40,582 nt of DNA, from assembly GCA_022787085.1 (NCBI GenBank), contig JALFVE010000011.1, forward strand, positions 1 through 40,582. Reading direction: 5' to 3'. The translations under genes were made by a program, and so were the position numbers. Below the pieces are notes generated by a model. That model ran no database searches and was not told the DNA's origin. It saw nothing but the letters and a program-made list of their open reading frames with translations. This DNA comes from Oscillospiraceae bacterium (GTDB lineage Bacteria; Bacillota; Clostridia; Oscillospirales; Ruminococcaceae). The number at the start of each line of letters is the position of its first letter. Within the stretch, counting starts at the first letter, position 1. Of the stretch, positions 7,894 to 15,635 are shown piece after piece.

Positions 7894-9267
7894 ATGGACG
7901 TTTTTGCTTCTGTCCGGGAGACTCTTTCCCGATATGACATGATAAAAAAAGGCAGCAGGGTGATCGTATGCCTTTCGGGCGGTGCGGACAGCGTTTGTCT
8001 GCTGAGAGTTCTCTGTGAGCTTGCACCTGAGCTTGACATCTCACTTTCTGCCGTTCATGTGAACCACTGTCTGCGGGGGGAAGAGAGCGACAGGGATATG
8101 CGCTTCTGTGAGGAGCTTTGCGAAAAGCTTAATATCCCGCTGACGGTCACTCATGTGGATGTTAAGGGCTACTGTGAAAAGCACGGCGTTTCCTGCGAGG
8201 ACGGCGCAAGGCAGCTTCGTTACGGCGTTTTTGAGGAGGAAGCCCGCAGGCTTCACGGAGCGCTCATTGCCACCGCTCACAACAAGGGCGACAGCAGCGA
8301 GACTGTTCTTCTTAATCTGTCAAGAGGTACGGGCATTAAGGGGCTGAGAGGCATCCCGCCCAAAAGAGACAATATTATCCGTCCGCTCCTTGGGGTCACA
8401 AGAAGAGAGATCGAAGAGTTTCTCCAAAGCATCGGGCAGGAGTTTGTTACCGACAGCTCCAATCTTTCCGAGGATTTTTCCAGAAATATCATCAGGCACA
8501 GGGTCATCCCCGTTCTTGAGGAATTAAACGGGAATTTCCATGAGGCGGTCTCACGTTTGTCAGAAAGCGCTGCGGAGGACGAGGATTATTTTGATATGCT
8601 TTTATCCCAAATTCCCCACAAGGATATTTTCAGATATCCTCCCTCGGTGAGAAAGAGATATATCCGCAAACGGCTCTCCGAGGTCGGGGCGGAATGTTCC
8701 TATGAGAGATTAAACATTCTTGACGGAATGATGGTCTCGGGGAAAAATGTTAAATATGACCTGAAGGGCGATATGTTTGCGTTTTTTCACGATGGCTGCA
8801 TGGATATTCGGAGGCTGCCTTCCCGTGAGAACATTTCCTTTGAGAAAAAGCTCGATTTTTCTCGGGATACCGAAATAATCATTCCCGAATTTGATAAAAT
8901 GGTGATAATTCGGAGAGTTTGCAATGATATTTTTAATTGCGAAGGCAATATTCAAAAAAAATTAACAAATCACTTTGTAAATTGTGATAAAATACAAGGT
9001 GTTGCTGCTTTACGCAATAAGCGTGACGGCGACAGGATACGTTTTTATAACCGTGGCATTACCACTAAGCTCAAAAAGCATTTCAATGCCCTGAAGCTCT
9101 CCGATCCCGAACGGCTTTCCGCTCTTGTTATGGAGGACGATGCCGGGATCTTCTGGTGCGAATACGGCGGTGCGGCGGACAGGGTTTTCCCGGATCCGGA
9201 CGACACCGAAAATATTTTTGAAATTATTGTGAGAAAGACGGCGGATAATGATTACCGAAACTATTAA
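7894..9267 (+). CDS. tilS: tRNA(Ile)-lysidine synthetase TilS
   Basis: TilS uses ATP and lysine to convert C34 of tRNA-Ile(CAU) to lysidine, so that it reads AUA. The chosen start is ATG 7894, one nucleotide after the dnaB stop, giving 457 aa. The open frame continues upstream into dnaB, but that part is not homologous. The PP-loop is SGGADS at about 29-34, followed by HVNHCLRGEESDRD and TAHNKGDSSETVLLNLSRGTG typical of the family. The C-terminal domain is at about 370-440 (LRNKRDGDRIRF...KLKKHFNALK). Codons at about 8870-9010 are distinctly AT-rich compared with the rest of the gene. There is no clear ribosome binding site, so translation is probably coupled to dnaB. Confidence 0.94.
   Translation: MDVFASVRETLSRYDMIKKGSRVIVCLSGGADSVCLLRVLCELAPELDISLSAVHVNHCLRGEESDRDMRFCEELCEKLNIPLTVTHVDVKGYCEKHGVSCEDGARQLRYGVFEEEARRLHGALIATAHNKGDSSETVLLNLSRGTGIKGLRGIPPKRDNIIRPLLGVTRREIEEFLQSIGQEFVTDSSNLSEDFSRNIIRHRVIPVLEELNGNFHEAVSRLSESAAEDEDYFDMLLSQIPHKDIFRYPPSVRKRYIRKRLSEVGAECSYERLNILDGMMVSGKNVKYDLKGDMFAFFHDGCMDIRRLPSRENISFEKKLDFSRDTEIIIPEFDKMVIIRRVCNDIFNCEGNIQKKLTNHFVNCDKIQGVAALRNKRDGDRIRFYNRGITTKLKKHFNALKLSDPERLSALVMEDDAGIFWCEYGGAADRVFPDPDDTENIFEIIVRKTADNDYRNY
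8962..8993 (+). promoter_or_regulatory. Possible internal promoter within tilS
   Basis: Inside the AT-rich patch, TTAACA (8962-8967) is followed 17 nt later by TGATAA (8985-8990), which continues into AAAT. It could give extra transcription of hpt and ftsH. The match is weak and the patch may simply be coding. Confidence 0.25.
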
Positions 9268-9799
9268 TAATTACGGCTACAGCGGAATCAAGCGTGAGCT
9301 TTTTTCCCGTGACAAAATAAAAGAGAGAATTGCCATGGCAGGCGCAAAGATATCCCTTGATTATGCGGGCAAGCCCCTGCTCCTCCTCAGCGTTCTCAAG
9401 GGCTCCTTTATCTTCCTTGCCGACCTGTGCAGGGCGGTGGAGATACCCTGCGAGATCGGCTTTATGGCGGCTTCAAGCTACTATGACGGCACTGTTTCCT
9501 CGGGTAATGTGAAAATCACCCTCGACCTTGACAGGGATATCTCAGGATATCACGTTGTCATCGCTGAGGATATCATAGATACGGGCAGGACCCTCGCTAA
9601 CATCTGCGAGCTGCTCCGCAAACGCAATCCCCTTTCTCTAAGCGTTTACACTCTCCTCGACAAGCCCTGCCGCCGTGAAGTGGATTTTTCGGCGGACGTG
9701 AGCCTGTTTACCGTTCCCGACATCTTTGTGGTGGGCTACGGTCTGGACTGCGGGGAGAAATTCAGAAACCTTCCTTTTATTGCGGAGGCGGATCTGTAA
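9248..9799 (+). CDS. hpt: Hypoxanthine phosphoribosyltransferase
   Basis: A purine salvage enzyme converting hypoxanthine or guanine plus PRPP to IMP or GMP, cytoplasmic, 183 aa. Visible motifs are [15 protein letters not shown] near residue 40, SSYYDGT, and the PRPP-binding loop [13 protein letters not shown] near residues 98-110. The C-terminal [17 protein letters not shown] matches the family closing segment. The ATG lies inside the end of tilS (20-nt overlap), so translation is coupled. tilS-hpt-ftsH is a conserved order in Firmicutes. Confidence 0.95.
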   Translation: MITETINNYGYSGIKRELFSRDKIKERIAMAGAKISLDYAGKPLLLLSVLKGSFIFLADLCRAVEIPCEIGFMAASSYYDGTVSSGNVKITLDLDRDISGYHVVIAEDIIDTGRTLANICELLRKRNPLSLSVYTLLDKPCRREVDFSADVSLFTVPDIFVVGYGLDCGEKFRNLPFIAEADL

Positions 9800-9869
9800 C
9801 TTTTTTGGCAGTCCATTATTTTTACTGAAGGTACGGTGCTTTTCCGTATCAAGAAAGGAATATCAGCAG

Positions 9870-11852
9870 ATGAAAAAAGGCAGCGGTTTATTTATTTACA
9901 TTATAATAGCCATTGTTCTCATGTTTTCAATGGTCTATTTTCTGAGGCAGTCTACTCAGACGAAATCCGAATACACATATTCCCAGATCATGGAATATTT
10001 TGATAATTATCAGGTTTCCGAATACACCTTCGATCTGGGCACAGGCGAACTGAAAATGACCGTCAATACCGATGAGGGCTCTAAGAATATTCAGTACACC
10101 GTTCCCAATGTTGGCATCTTTATTGACGAGATCCAGTATTCAGAGGGCGGCGAGGAGAATTACCGTGAGGCTTACAACAAGCTCCATCCCGACGCTCCCC
10201 TCAGCCAGGATTATTACAAGATCCAGGACAACACATGGCTTTACAACGTTCTCCCCTCTGTTGTGCTCATTATTCTTATGGTGGCGCTTTTCATCTTTAT
10301 GATGAGACAGGCGGGCGGCGGCTCCAAGCTCAACAATTTCGGCAAGGCTAACATCAAAAATCAGTCCAAGAAGAAGAACACCTTCAAGGATGTCGCAGGC
10401 GCTGACGAGGAAAAGCAGGAGCTTGCAGAAATAGTTGACTTCCTGAAAAATCCCAAGAAATACAATGATATCGGTGCGAGGATCCCCAAGGGCGTTCTGC
10501 TCATGGGCCCTCCGGGTACAGGTAAGACCCTCCTTGCAAAGGCTGTTGCAGGCGAGGCAGGCGTTCCATTCTTCTCTATCTCGGGTTCGGACTTCGTTGA
10601 GATGTTCGTCGGCGTGGGTGCCAGCCGTGTAAGAGACCTTTTTGAGACTGCCAAGAAAAATGCTCCCGCCATTGTTTTCATTGACGAGATAGATGCTGTG
10701 GGTCGACAGAGAGGCGCAGGTCTGGGCGGCGGTCATGATGAACGTGAGCAGACACTCAATCAGCTACTTGTTGAGATGGACGGCTTTGAGGGCAACGAGG
10801 GCGTTATCGTTATTGCGGCTACTAACAGACGTGATATTCTTGACCCCGCTCTGCTTCGTCCCGGTCGTTTCGACAGAGAGGTCATGGTCGGATATCCCGA
10901 TGTTAAGGGCAGAGAAGAGATCCTCAAGGTTCACGCTAAGAACAAGCCCCTTGCTCCCGATGTTGACCTCAAGGTTATTGCTAAGACCACTCAGCAGTTT
11001 ACCGGTGCGGATCTTGAAAATCTGCTTAATGAGGCTGCTCTCCTTGCTGCTCGTCATGACAGGCGGGCTATTACCGAGGAGGATGTTGAAGAGGCTACCG
11101 TTAAGGTCGTTGCGGGTCCCGAGAAGAAGTCCCACATTGTTACCGATCGTGACAGGAGAATAACTGCTTATCACGAGGCCGGTCATGCTGTTGCGGCTTA
11201 CAATCTTCCCGAGTGCGAGAAGGTTCACATGGTTACTACTATTCCCCGAGGCGACGCAGGCGGATTTACCATGGTTCGCCCCGAGACCGATGACGAGCAC
11301 GTTACAAGAGCTAAAATGTATCAGGATATTGTGATGGGTCTGGGCGGACGTGTTGCGGAGGCTATCACCTTTGAGGATATCTGCACGGGCGCTTACGGCG
11401 ATATTCAGCAGGTTACAAAGCGTGCAAGAACTATGGTCACTAAGGTCGGCTTCTCCGATAAGCTGGGACCTGTGGCATACGGCGGCAGCAGCGACGAGGT
11501 TTTCCTTGGCAGAGATTACGGTCACACTCAGAATTACAGCGAAGCTACGGCTGCTTTGATCGACGAGGAGATCAGAGGTATTATCAACAAGGCTTACAAT
11601 GAATGTGAGGAGCTTCTCAAGGCTCACAGGACTCAGCTTGACGAGCTTGCCGAATATCTTATCGAATACGAGAAGATCGACGGTGAGGATTTTGACAAGC
11701 TTATGAAGGGCGAGCTGAAATGGGAAAAGAACGTAAAGAAGTCTGAGGATAAGACCGATGACGTTAAGCCCGAGGATAAAGCTGAAAAGGCTGATACCGA
11801 GGAAAAGACTGAAGATAAGCCTCAGGAGAAGCCCGAGGATAATAAGGAATAA
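9870..11852 (+). CDS. ftsH: ATP-dependent zinc metalloprotease FtsH
   Basis: A membrane-anchored AAA+ protease that degrades damaged membrane proteins and short-lived regulators. The start at 9870 is chosen from AGAAAGGAA about 10 nt upstream; an upstream in-frame extension to 9726 lies in hpt and is not family-like. The protein is 660 aa. Transmembrane helices are at about 9-27 and 127-146, with an external loop between. AAA domain: Walker A GPPGTGKT with K219, Walker [15 protein letters not shown] motif [20 protein letters not shown]. The zinc motif is HEAGH at 435-439. The last ~40 residues are a low-complexity run of Glu, Lys and Asp (EDK/EEK repeats). It is the final gene of the rnj operon, followed by a strong terminator. 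Confidence 0.97.
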   Translation: MKKGSGLFIYIIIAIVLMFSMVYFLRQSTQTKSEYTYSQIMEYFDNYQVSEYTFDLGTGELKMTVNTDEGSKNIQYTVPNVGIFIDEIQYSEGGEENYREAYNKLHPDAPLSQDYYKIQDNTWLYNVLPSVVLIILMVALFIFMMRQAGGGSKLNNFGKANIKNQSKKKNTFKDVAGADEEKQELAEIVDFLKNPKKYNDIGARIPKGVLLMGPPGTGKTLLAKAVAGEAGVPFFSISGSDFVEMFVGVGASRVRDLFETAKKNAPAIVFIDEIDAVGRQRGAGLGGGHDEREQTLNQLLVEMDGFEGNEGVIVIAATNRRDILDPALLRPGRFDREVMVGYPDVKGREEILKVHAKNKPLAPDVDLKVIAKTTQQFTGADLENLLNEAALLAARHDRRAITEEDVEEATVKVVAGPEKKSHIVTDRDRRITAYHEAGHAVAAYNLPECEKVHMVTTIPRGDAGGFTMVRPETDDEHVTRAKMYQDIVMGLGGRVAEAITFEDICTGAYGDIQQVTKRARTMVTKVGFSDKLGPVAYGGSSDEVFLGRDYGHTQNYSEATAALIDEEIRGIINKAYNECEELLKAHRTQLDELAEYLIEYEKIDGEDFDKLMKGELKWEKNVKKSEDKTDDVKPEDKAEKADTEEKTEDKPQEKPEDNKE

Positions 11853-11856
11853 TTTC

Positions 11857-11889
11857 AAAGCTCCGATTCTGATGAATCGGAGCTTTTTT
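11857..11889 (+). terminator. Intrinsic terminator after ftsH
   Basis: AAAGCTCCGATTC (11857-11869), a TGAT loop and GAATCGGAGCTTTTTT (from 11874). It closes the eight-gene plus-strand unit. Confidence 0.93.
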
Positions 11890-11905
11890 ACTGCAATACA
11901 AGCAG

Positions 11906-11933
11906 AAAAATGCCGCACATTTTCATGTGCGGC
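11906..11933 (-). terminator. Intrinsic terminator after pflA
   Basis: GCCGCACAT/ATGTGCGGC (11912-11920 with 11925-11933), with a T run on the minus strand given by A 11906-11910. It ends the pfl unit and lies face to face with the ftsH terminator. Confidence 0.85.
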
Positions 11934-11938
11934 ATAAA

Positions 11939-12706
11939 TTATTTGCTGTTTCGTTCAGCCAAAAGTCCGTCCTTGATTCCCTGCATTATAACATCTCTTG
12001 CCTTGGCCGCTTCCTCTTTGGGGAGTGGTTCAACATCTGCAAGGGCATAATCAATGCCGAGATTCTTGTACTTCACCTTACCCATATCATGATAAGGAAG
12101 CACATCAAGGGCTTTGACCGATTTCAGTCCCGATATGAACACGCCCAGCTCATGGAGATATTTATCATTCTGAGTGATTCCCGGAACCACAACGTGACGT
12201 ATCCAAAGCTCTTTTTTCTTTGCGCTTGCGTATTTTGCAAAGGCAAGGATATTTTTATTGCTTTGTCCTGTGAGCTTTTTATGCTCCTCGTCATCAATAT
12301 GCTTGATATCGAGCATAATAACGTCAGTCACGTTCATCAGTCTGTCCACTGCTGCGGTATTTTCGGGGTTGAAGGTGATTCCCGAGGTGTCGAGGCAGGT
12401 GTGTATCCCACGCTCCTTGGCTTTTTCAAAAAGCTCCGTCAGGAAAGGAAGCTGTGCCATCGGCTCGCCGCCTGTGCAGGTAATACCCCCGTCCTTCAGA
12501 AACTCCTTGACACCATCGTACATATCAAGAATTTGCTCTGCCGTCACTGCCTTGCCCACGTCGTTATTTTCGGTATGGAAATCCCATGTGTCGGGATTGT
12601 GGCAGTAGAGGCACCTCATGGGGCATCCTTGGAAAAAGACGACGAACCTGATACCGGGTCCGTCGACTGTTCCGAACGATTCAGTTGAATGTATGAAGCC
12701 GTTCAT
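11939..12706 (-). CDS. pflA: Pyruvate formate-lyase activating enzyme
   Basis: A radical SAM enzyme that abstracts a hydrogen from the glycine of the PFL glycyl-radical domain. It has 255 aa, close to the usual 246-ish. The N-terminus MNGFIHSTESFGTVDGPGIR is diagnostic. The 4Fe-4S cluster motif is C28-C32-C35 in GCPMRCLYCHNP, and the GGE motif is in ITCTGGEPMAQ. It begins 12 nt after the separate glycyl-radical gene, its direct substrate here, and is followed by a terminator. In this genome the activase must recognise a stand-alone domain rather than the end of a long polypeptide. Confidence 0.96.
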   Translation of the reverse strand: MNGFIHSTESFGTVDGPGIRFVVFFQGCPMRCLYCHNPDTWDFHTENNDVGKAVTAEQILDMYDGVKEFLKDGGITCTGGEPMAQLPFLTELFEKAKERGIHTCLDTSGITFNPENTAAVDRLMNVTDVIMLDIKHIDDEEHKKLTGQSNKNILAFAKYASAKKKELWIRHVVVPGITQNDKYLHELGVFISGLKSVKALDVLPYHDMGKVKYKNLGIDYALADVEPLPKEEAAKARDVIMQGIKDGLLAERNSK

Positions 12707-12718
12707 AAACTCAGTGGA

Positions 12719-12961
12719 TCACAGGGATGCGTGGAATGTTCTTGAGATAACGTCGTCCTGCTGCTCCTTGGTGAGCTTGATGAAGTTTACTGCATATCCG
12801 GATACACGGATAGTGAGCTGAGGATAGTTCTCAGGGTGTTTCTGTGCATCGAGAAGGGTATCTCTTGTAAACACGTTAACGTTAAGGTGGTGGCCGCCCT
12901 TGGTTGCATAACCGTCAAGAAGACCTACGAGATTGTTTATCTGCTGTGCATTTGCTGCCAT
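12719..12961 (-). CDS. Stand-alone glycyl-radical domain of pyruvate formate-lyase (GrcA-like)
   Basis: An 80-aa protein equivalent to the C-terminal glycyl-radical domain of PFL and to the spare part GrcA/YfiD. AAAGGAG upstream of ATG 12961 sets the start; a TTG six codons earlier lies inside that site and is rejected. Motifs are [20 protein letters not shown], then [13 protein letters not shown] with radical Gly55, then [14 protein letters not shown] to the end. It aligns in full with the last ~80 residues of E. coli PflB, which the neighbouring large gene lacks. It lies 163 nt after that gene and 12 nt before pflA. GrcA in E. coli repairs oxygen-cleaved PFL. Here no intact PFL is encoded in the window, so this protein is probably the obligatory radical subunit (inference). 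Confidence 0.93.
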   Translation of the reverse strand: MAANAQQINNLVGLLDGYATKGGHHLNVNVFTRDTLLDAQKHPENYPQLTIRVSGYAVNFIKLTKEQQDDVISRTFHASL

Positions 12962-12989
12962 AGTAAAAACTCCTTTCAAATCAGGTTAA

Positions 12990-12995
12990 ATTATA
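12990..12995 (-). promoter_or_regulatory. Possible -10 element for the glycyl-radical gene
   Basis: TATAAT on the minus strand, 29 nt before the start codon of the small gene. No good -35 is seen at 17 nt, so it is either an activated promoter or chance in AT-rich DNA. Confidence 0.3.
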
Positions 12996-13051
12996 CTCGG
13001 TTGGTGTACTTTCTATATGCTAAATATACCACAAAATTATGTCTTTTTTGT

Positions 13052-13086
13052 GCCGACAGTCTTAAAATATTGTAAAGACTGTCGGC
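13052..13086 (-). other. Strong intercistronic hairpin between the two PFL genes
   Basis: A perfect 12-bp stem, GCCGACAGTCTT (13052-13063) with its complement at 13075-13086. It has no T run on either side, so it is unlikely to be a full terminator. It sits between the stop of the large subunit and the start of the small one, where it could mark an RNA processing or stabilising site that sets the subunit ratio (inference). Confidence 0.6.
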
Positions 13087-13124
13087 TCAAACTTTTCGTT
13101 TCAGAATGACTTGATGGTCAGAAT

Positions 13125-15215
13125 TTATCTGTCATTGTCGCTGGTGTTGGGAATATTTGCGCAGGAGGGGCAGAGTGCGTCGATATCGAGATCGCCAACA
13201 AATACGCCGCCGTCCTTACCGAGAGCATCGGGAATGATGGAGAAGGTATTGGAGATACCGTCCTGAGCGTTGGAGAACTGAAGCTTGGATACAGAAGAGA
13301 GTGATGCGGATGCACCATGTGTATCTCTGCCGTGCATGGGGTTAGCACCGGGTGCGAGAGGCACGCCAAGCTTACGTCCGTCGGGTGTGGAGCCTGTCTT
13401 CTTACCATATACAACATTGGAGGTGATGGTAAGGATAGATGTTGTGGGAAGACCGTTTCTGTATGTGTGCTGCTGGCGGATCTTGTTCATGAAGCGGTTG
13501 AGGATATCCTCTGCGATCTCATCAACACGGTCATCATCGTTGCCGTACTTGGGGAAGTCGCCCTCGATCTCGTAATCAACAACAATACCCTGCTCGTTTC
13601 TGATGGTCTTTACCTTAGCATACTTGATTGCGGAGAGGGAGTCTGCTACTACGGAGATTCCTGCGATACCTGTTGCAAAGTATCTCTTAACCTCTCTGTC
13701 GTGGAGAGCCATCTGGAGGCTTTCATAGCAGTACTTGTCGTGCATATAGTGAATGATGTTGAGGGTATTTACATAAAGCTCAGCGAGCCATGTCATCATA
13801 TCATCATACTTTTCCATAACCTCATCGAAATCAAGATACTCGGAAGTGATGGGTCTGAACTTTGTTGCTACCTGAACGCCGCTGATCTCGTCAACACCGC
13901 CGTTGATAGCATAAAGGAGGCACTTAGCGAGGTTTGCTCTTGCGCCGAAGAACTGCATTTCCTTACCAACTCTCATGGAGGATACGCAGCAAGCGATAGC
14001 ATAATCATCGCCGTGAGTTACTCTCATAAGGTCATCGTTCTCATACTGGATGGAGGATGTATTGATAGAGATCTTTGCGCAGTATGCCTTCCATGCAGCG
14101 GGGAGTCTTGTAGACCAGAGAACTGTCATGTTAGGCTCGGGAGATGTGCCCAGATTCTCGAGAGTGTGGAGATAACGGAAGCTGGTCTTTGTAACCATAT
14201 GTCTGCCGTCGATGCCCATACCGCCGAGGGACTCTGTTACCCACTGGGGGTCGCCGGAGAAGAGTGCGTTATACTCGGGTGTTCTTGCAAATCTTACAAG
14301 ACGGAGCTTCATGATGAAGTGGTCAATAAGCTCCTGTGCCTCAACCTCAGTGATTCTGCCAAGCTTGAAGTCTCTCTCGAAGTAGATATCGAGGAAGGTG
14401 GATGTACGTCCGAGGGACATTGCTGCACCGTTCTGGTCCTTTACAGCGCCCAGATAGCCGAAGTATACAGCCTGAACTGCTTCCTTAGCGGTTACTGCGG
14501 GCTTGGAGATATCGCAGCCGTAGATCTCAGCCATCTTCTTGAGGTTCTCAAGAGCACGGATCTGCTCAGCGATCTCCTCTCTTGCACGGATCTTTTCCTC
14601 TGTCATGGGGCAGGTATAGAATGCCTTCTGCTCCTTCTTGTCCTCGATAAGTCTGTCAACGCCGTACAGAGCAACACGTCTGTAGTCGCCGATGATTCTT
14701 CCTCTGCCGTATGCATCGGGAAGACCTGTGAGGATATGAGCTGTTCTTGCTGCTCTCATTTCGGGAGTATATACATCAAAAACGCCTGCGTTATGTGTCT
14801 TGCGGTATTCGGTAAAGATGTGCTTGATCTCGGGATCAATGGTATAGCCGTTGTCGGAGCAAGCCTTTTCAGCCATTCTGAGGCCGCCGTAGGGCATAAG
14901 TGCTCTCTTGAAGGGCTTGTCTGTCTGGAGACCTACGATCTGCTCCAGATCCTTTTCAATATAGCCTGCGCCGTGGGATACCAGTGAGGATACTACCTTT
15001 GTATCCATATCGAGAACGCCGCCTGCTTCTCTTTCCTTCTTAGCAAGCTCCATTACGTCGTCCCAGAGCTTCTTGGTAGCGTCTGTGGGATCTGCAAGGA
15101 AGCTTTCGTCGCCGTCATAGGGAGTGTAGTTCTTCTGGATAAAGTCACGGACATTGATCTCCTTTGTCCACTGACCGCCCTTGAAGCCTTCCCATTCCTG
15201 TGGCATCTGATTCAT
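13125..15215 (-). CDS. pflB: Pyruvate formate-lyase large part lacking the glycyl-radical domain
   Basis: PFL cleaves pyruvate with CoA to acetyl-CoA and formate. This protein is 696 aa against about 760 for E. coli PflB. The start has GGAGG just upstream ([16 protein letters not shown]). Active-site cysteines C409-C410 are in [21 protein letters not shown]. Family segments [26 protein letters not shown] and [15 protein letters not shown] are intact. Homology continues to [11 protein letters not shown] and then stops: a short tail with a CPSC motif replaces the next domain. The missing glycyl-radical domain is the neighbouring 80-aa gene. The genes have separate ribosome binding sites and 163 nt between them, so this is a gene split, not a frameshift. 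A long antisense frame over this gene is a codon-bias shadow. Confidence 0.95.
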   Translation of the reverse strand: MNQMPQEWEGFKGGQWTKEINVRDFIQKNYTPYDGDESFLADPTDATKKLWDDVMELAKKEREAGGVLDMDTKVVSSLVSHGAGYIEKDLEQIVGLQTDKPFKRALMPYGGLRMAEKACSDNGYTIDPEIKHIFTEYRKTHNAGVFDVYTPEMRAARTAHILTGLPDAYGRGRIIGDYRRVALYGVDRLIEDKKEQKAFYTCPMTEEKIRAREEIAEQIRALENLKKMAEIYGCDISKPAVTAKEAVQAVYFGYLGAVKDQNGAAMSLGRTSTFLDIYFERDFKLGRITEVEAQELIDHFIMKLRLVRFARTPEYNALFSGDPQWVTESLGGMGIDGRHMVTKTSFRYLHTLENLGTSPEPNMTVLWSTRLPAAWKAYCAKISINTSSIQYENDDLMRVTHGDDYAIACCVSSMRVGKEMQFFGARANLAKCLLYAINGGVDEISGVQVATKFRPITSEYLDFDEVMEKYDDMMTWLAELYVNTLNIIHYMHDKYCYESLQMALHDREVKRYFATGIAGISVVADSLSAIKYAKVKTIRNEQGIVVDYEIEGDFPKYGNDDDRVDEIAEDILNRFMNKIRQQHTYRNGLPTTSILTITSNVVYGKKTGSTPDGRKLGVPLAPGANPMHGRDTHGASASLSSVSKLQFSNAQDGISNTFSIIPDALGKDGGVFVGDLDIDALCPSCANIPNTSDNDR

Positions 15216-15237
15216 AGTTTATTTTCCTCCTTCAATC

Positions 15238-15307
15238 TTTCGCACCGCCCTTATGAGGATGTGCGAAGCTATCCTTCTGCGCTGTCCTTATGGGACTGCG
15301 CAAAGCT
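15238..15307 (-). repeat. Two tandem covarying hairpins in the pfl leader
   Basis: Two 29-nt copies (15242-15270 and 15279-15307; 21 of 29 identical) lie end to end, 8 nt apart, and each folds into a hairpin. Differences at two base-paired positions are compensatory (A-T to G-C in the outer stem, C-G to T-A in the inner stem). As RNA both loops contain CAUAAGG. They lie just upstream of the pflB ribosome binding site. Confidence 0.7.
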
Positions 15308-15358
15308 GTAAATGAAATAATTTTGCCGTTATGTACAAATACTGCACATAAAAAATTT

Positions 15359-15387
15359 ATAGCAGACCCGTTTTTATGCTTTCACAC
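15359..15387 (-). other. Hairpin in the middle of the pfl leader
   Basis: On the minus strand AGACCTGTT pairs with AACGGGTCT further along (one G-U), just before an AT-rich run. It belongs to the same leader as the tandem hairpins and may be an alternative structure. Limits are approximate. Confidence 0.35.
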
Positions 15388-15435
15388 CGAACAGGTCTGA
15401 TAAACTATACTTACAAGGTATTATTTCAATACCAT

Positions 15436-15474
15436 AAAAAAGCAGAATTTTTGCCGATGGACAGCCGATTCTGC
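15436..15474 (-). terminator. Terminator-like hairpin at the start of the pfl leader
   Basis: On the minus strand GCAGAAT (15474-15468) pairs with ATTCTGC (15448-15442) and is followed directly by six T (15441-15436). It starts only about 16 nt after the predicted transcription start, so transcripts would be either about 50 nt long or read through into pfl. It looks like an attenuator or the end of a tiny RNA. Confidence 0.65.
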
Positions 15475-15496
15475 GATCTTCTTCAGCTTCACTATT

Positions 15497-15525
15497 ATAA
15501 TACAACATTTGCACACAATTGTCAA
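15497..15525 (-). promoter_or_regulatory. Promoter of the pfl operon
   Basis: On the minus strand TTGACA (15525-15520), 17 nt, TATTAT (15502-15497). The predicted leader is about 275 nt. No palindrome matching a Rex operator was found by eye near it. Confidence 0.75.
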
Positions 15526-15579
15526 GTGGGTTTTATTATATTTTGGCAATTTTCATAAAAAATTGACCTCCATTTCACC

Positions 15580-15617
15580 AAAAAAGCAAGCTGCACGGTG
15601 ATTCCGGCAGCTCGCTT
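15580..15617 (-). terminator. Terminator of the giant repeat protein gene
   Basis: Stem 15607-15617 with 15584-15594 (AAGCGAGCTGC/GCAGCTTGCTT, one mismatch), followed by a T run on the minus strand. Confidence 0.85.
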
Positions 15618-15635
15618 GGTAATTTTGGTTAATTT

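Noticed and set aside
13317-14987. 556-codon open frame antisense to the PFL gene
   Set aside because: It is a codon-bias shadow of a well-conserved gene; its product is Cys- and Leu-rich with no ribosome binding site or family pattern.
12719-15215. PFL split as a sequencing error or frameshift
   Set aside because: There are 163 nt of non-coding sequence, a new tail on the body, a proper ribosome binding site and start for the small gene, and a stable hairpin between them.
15497-15635. Rex operator at the pfl promoter
   Set aside because: I looked for a TTGT..ACAA-type palindrome because rex is in the window, but found none convincing.
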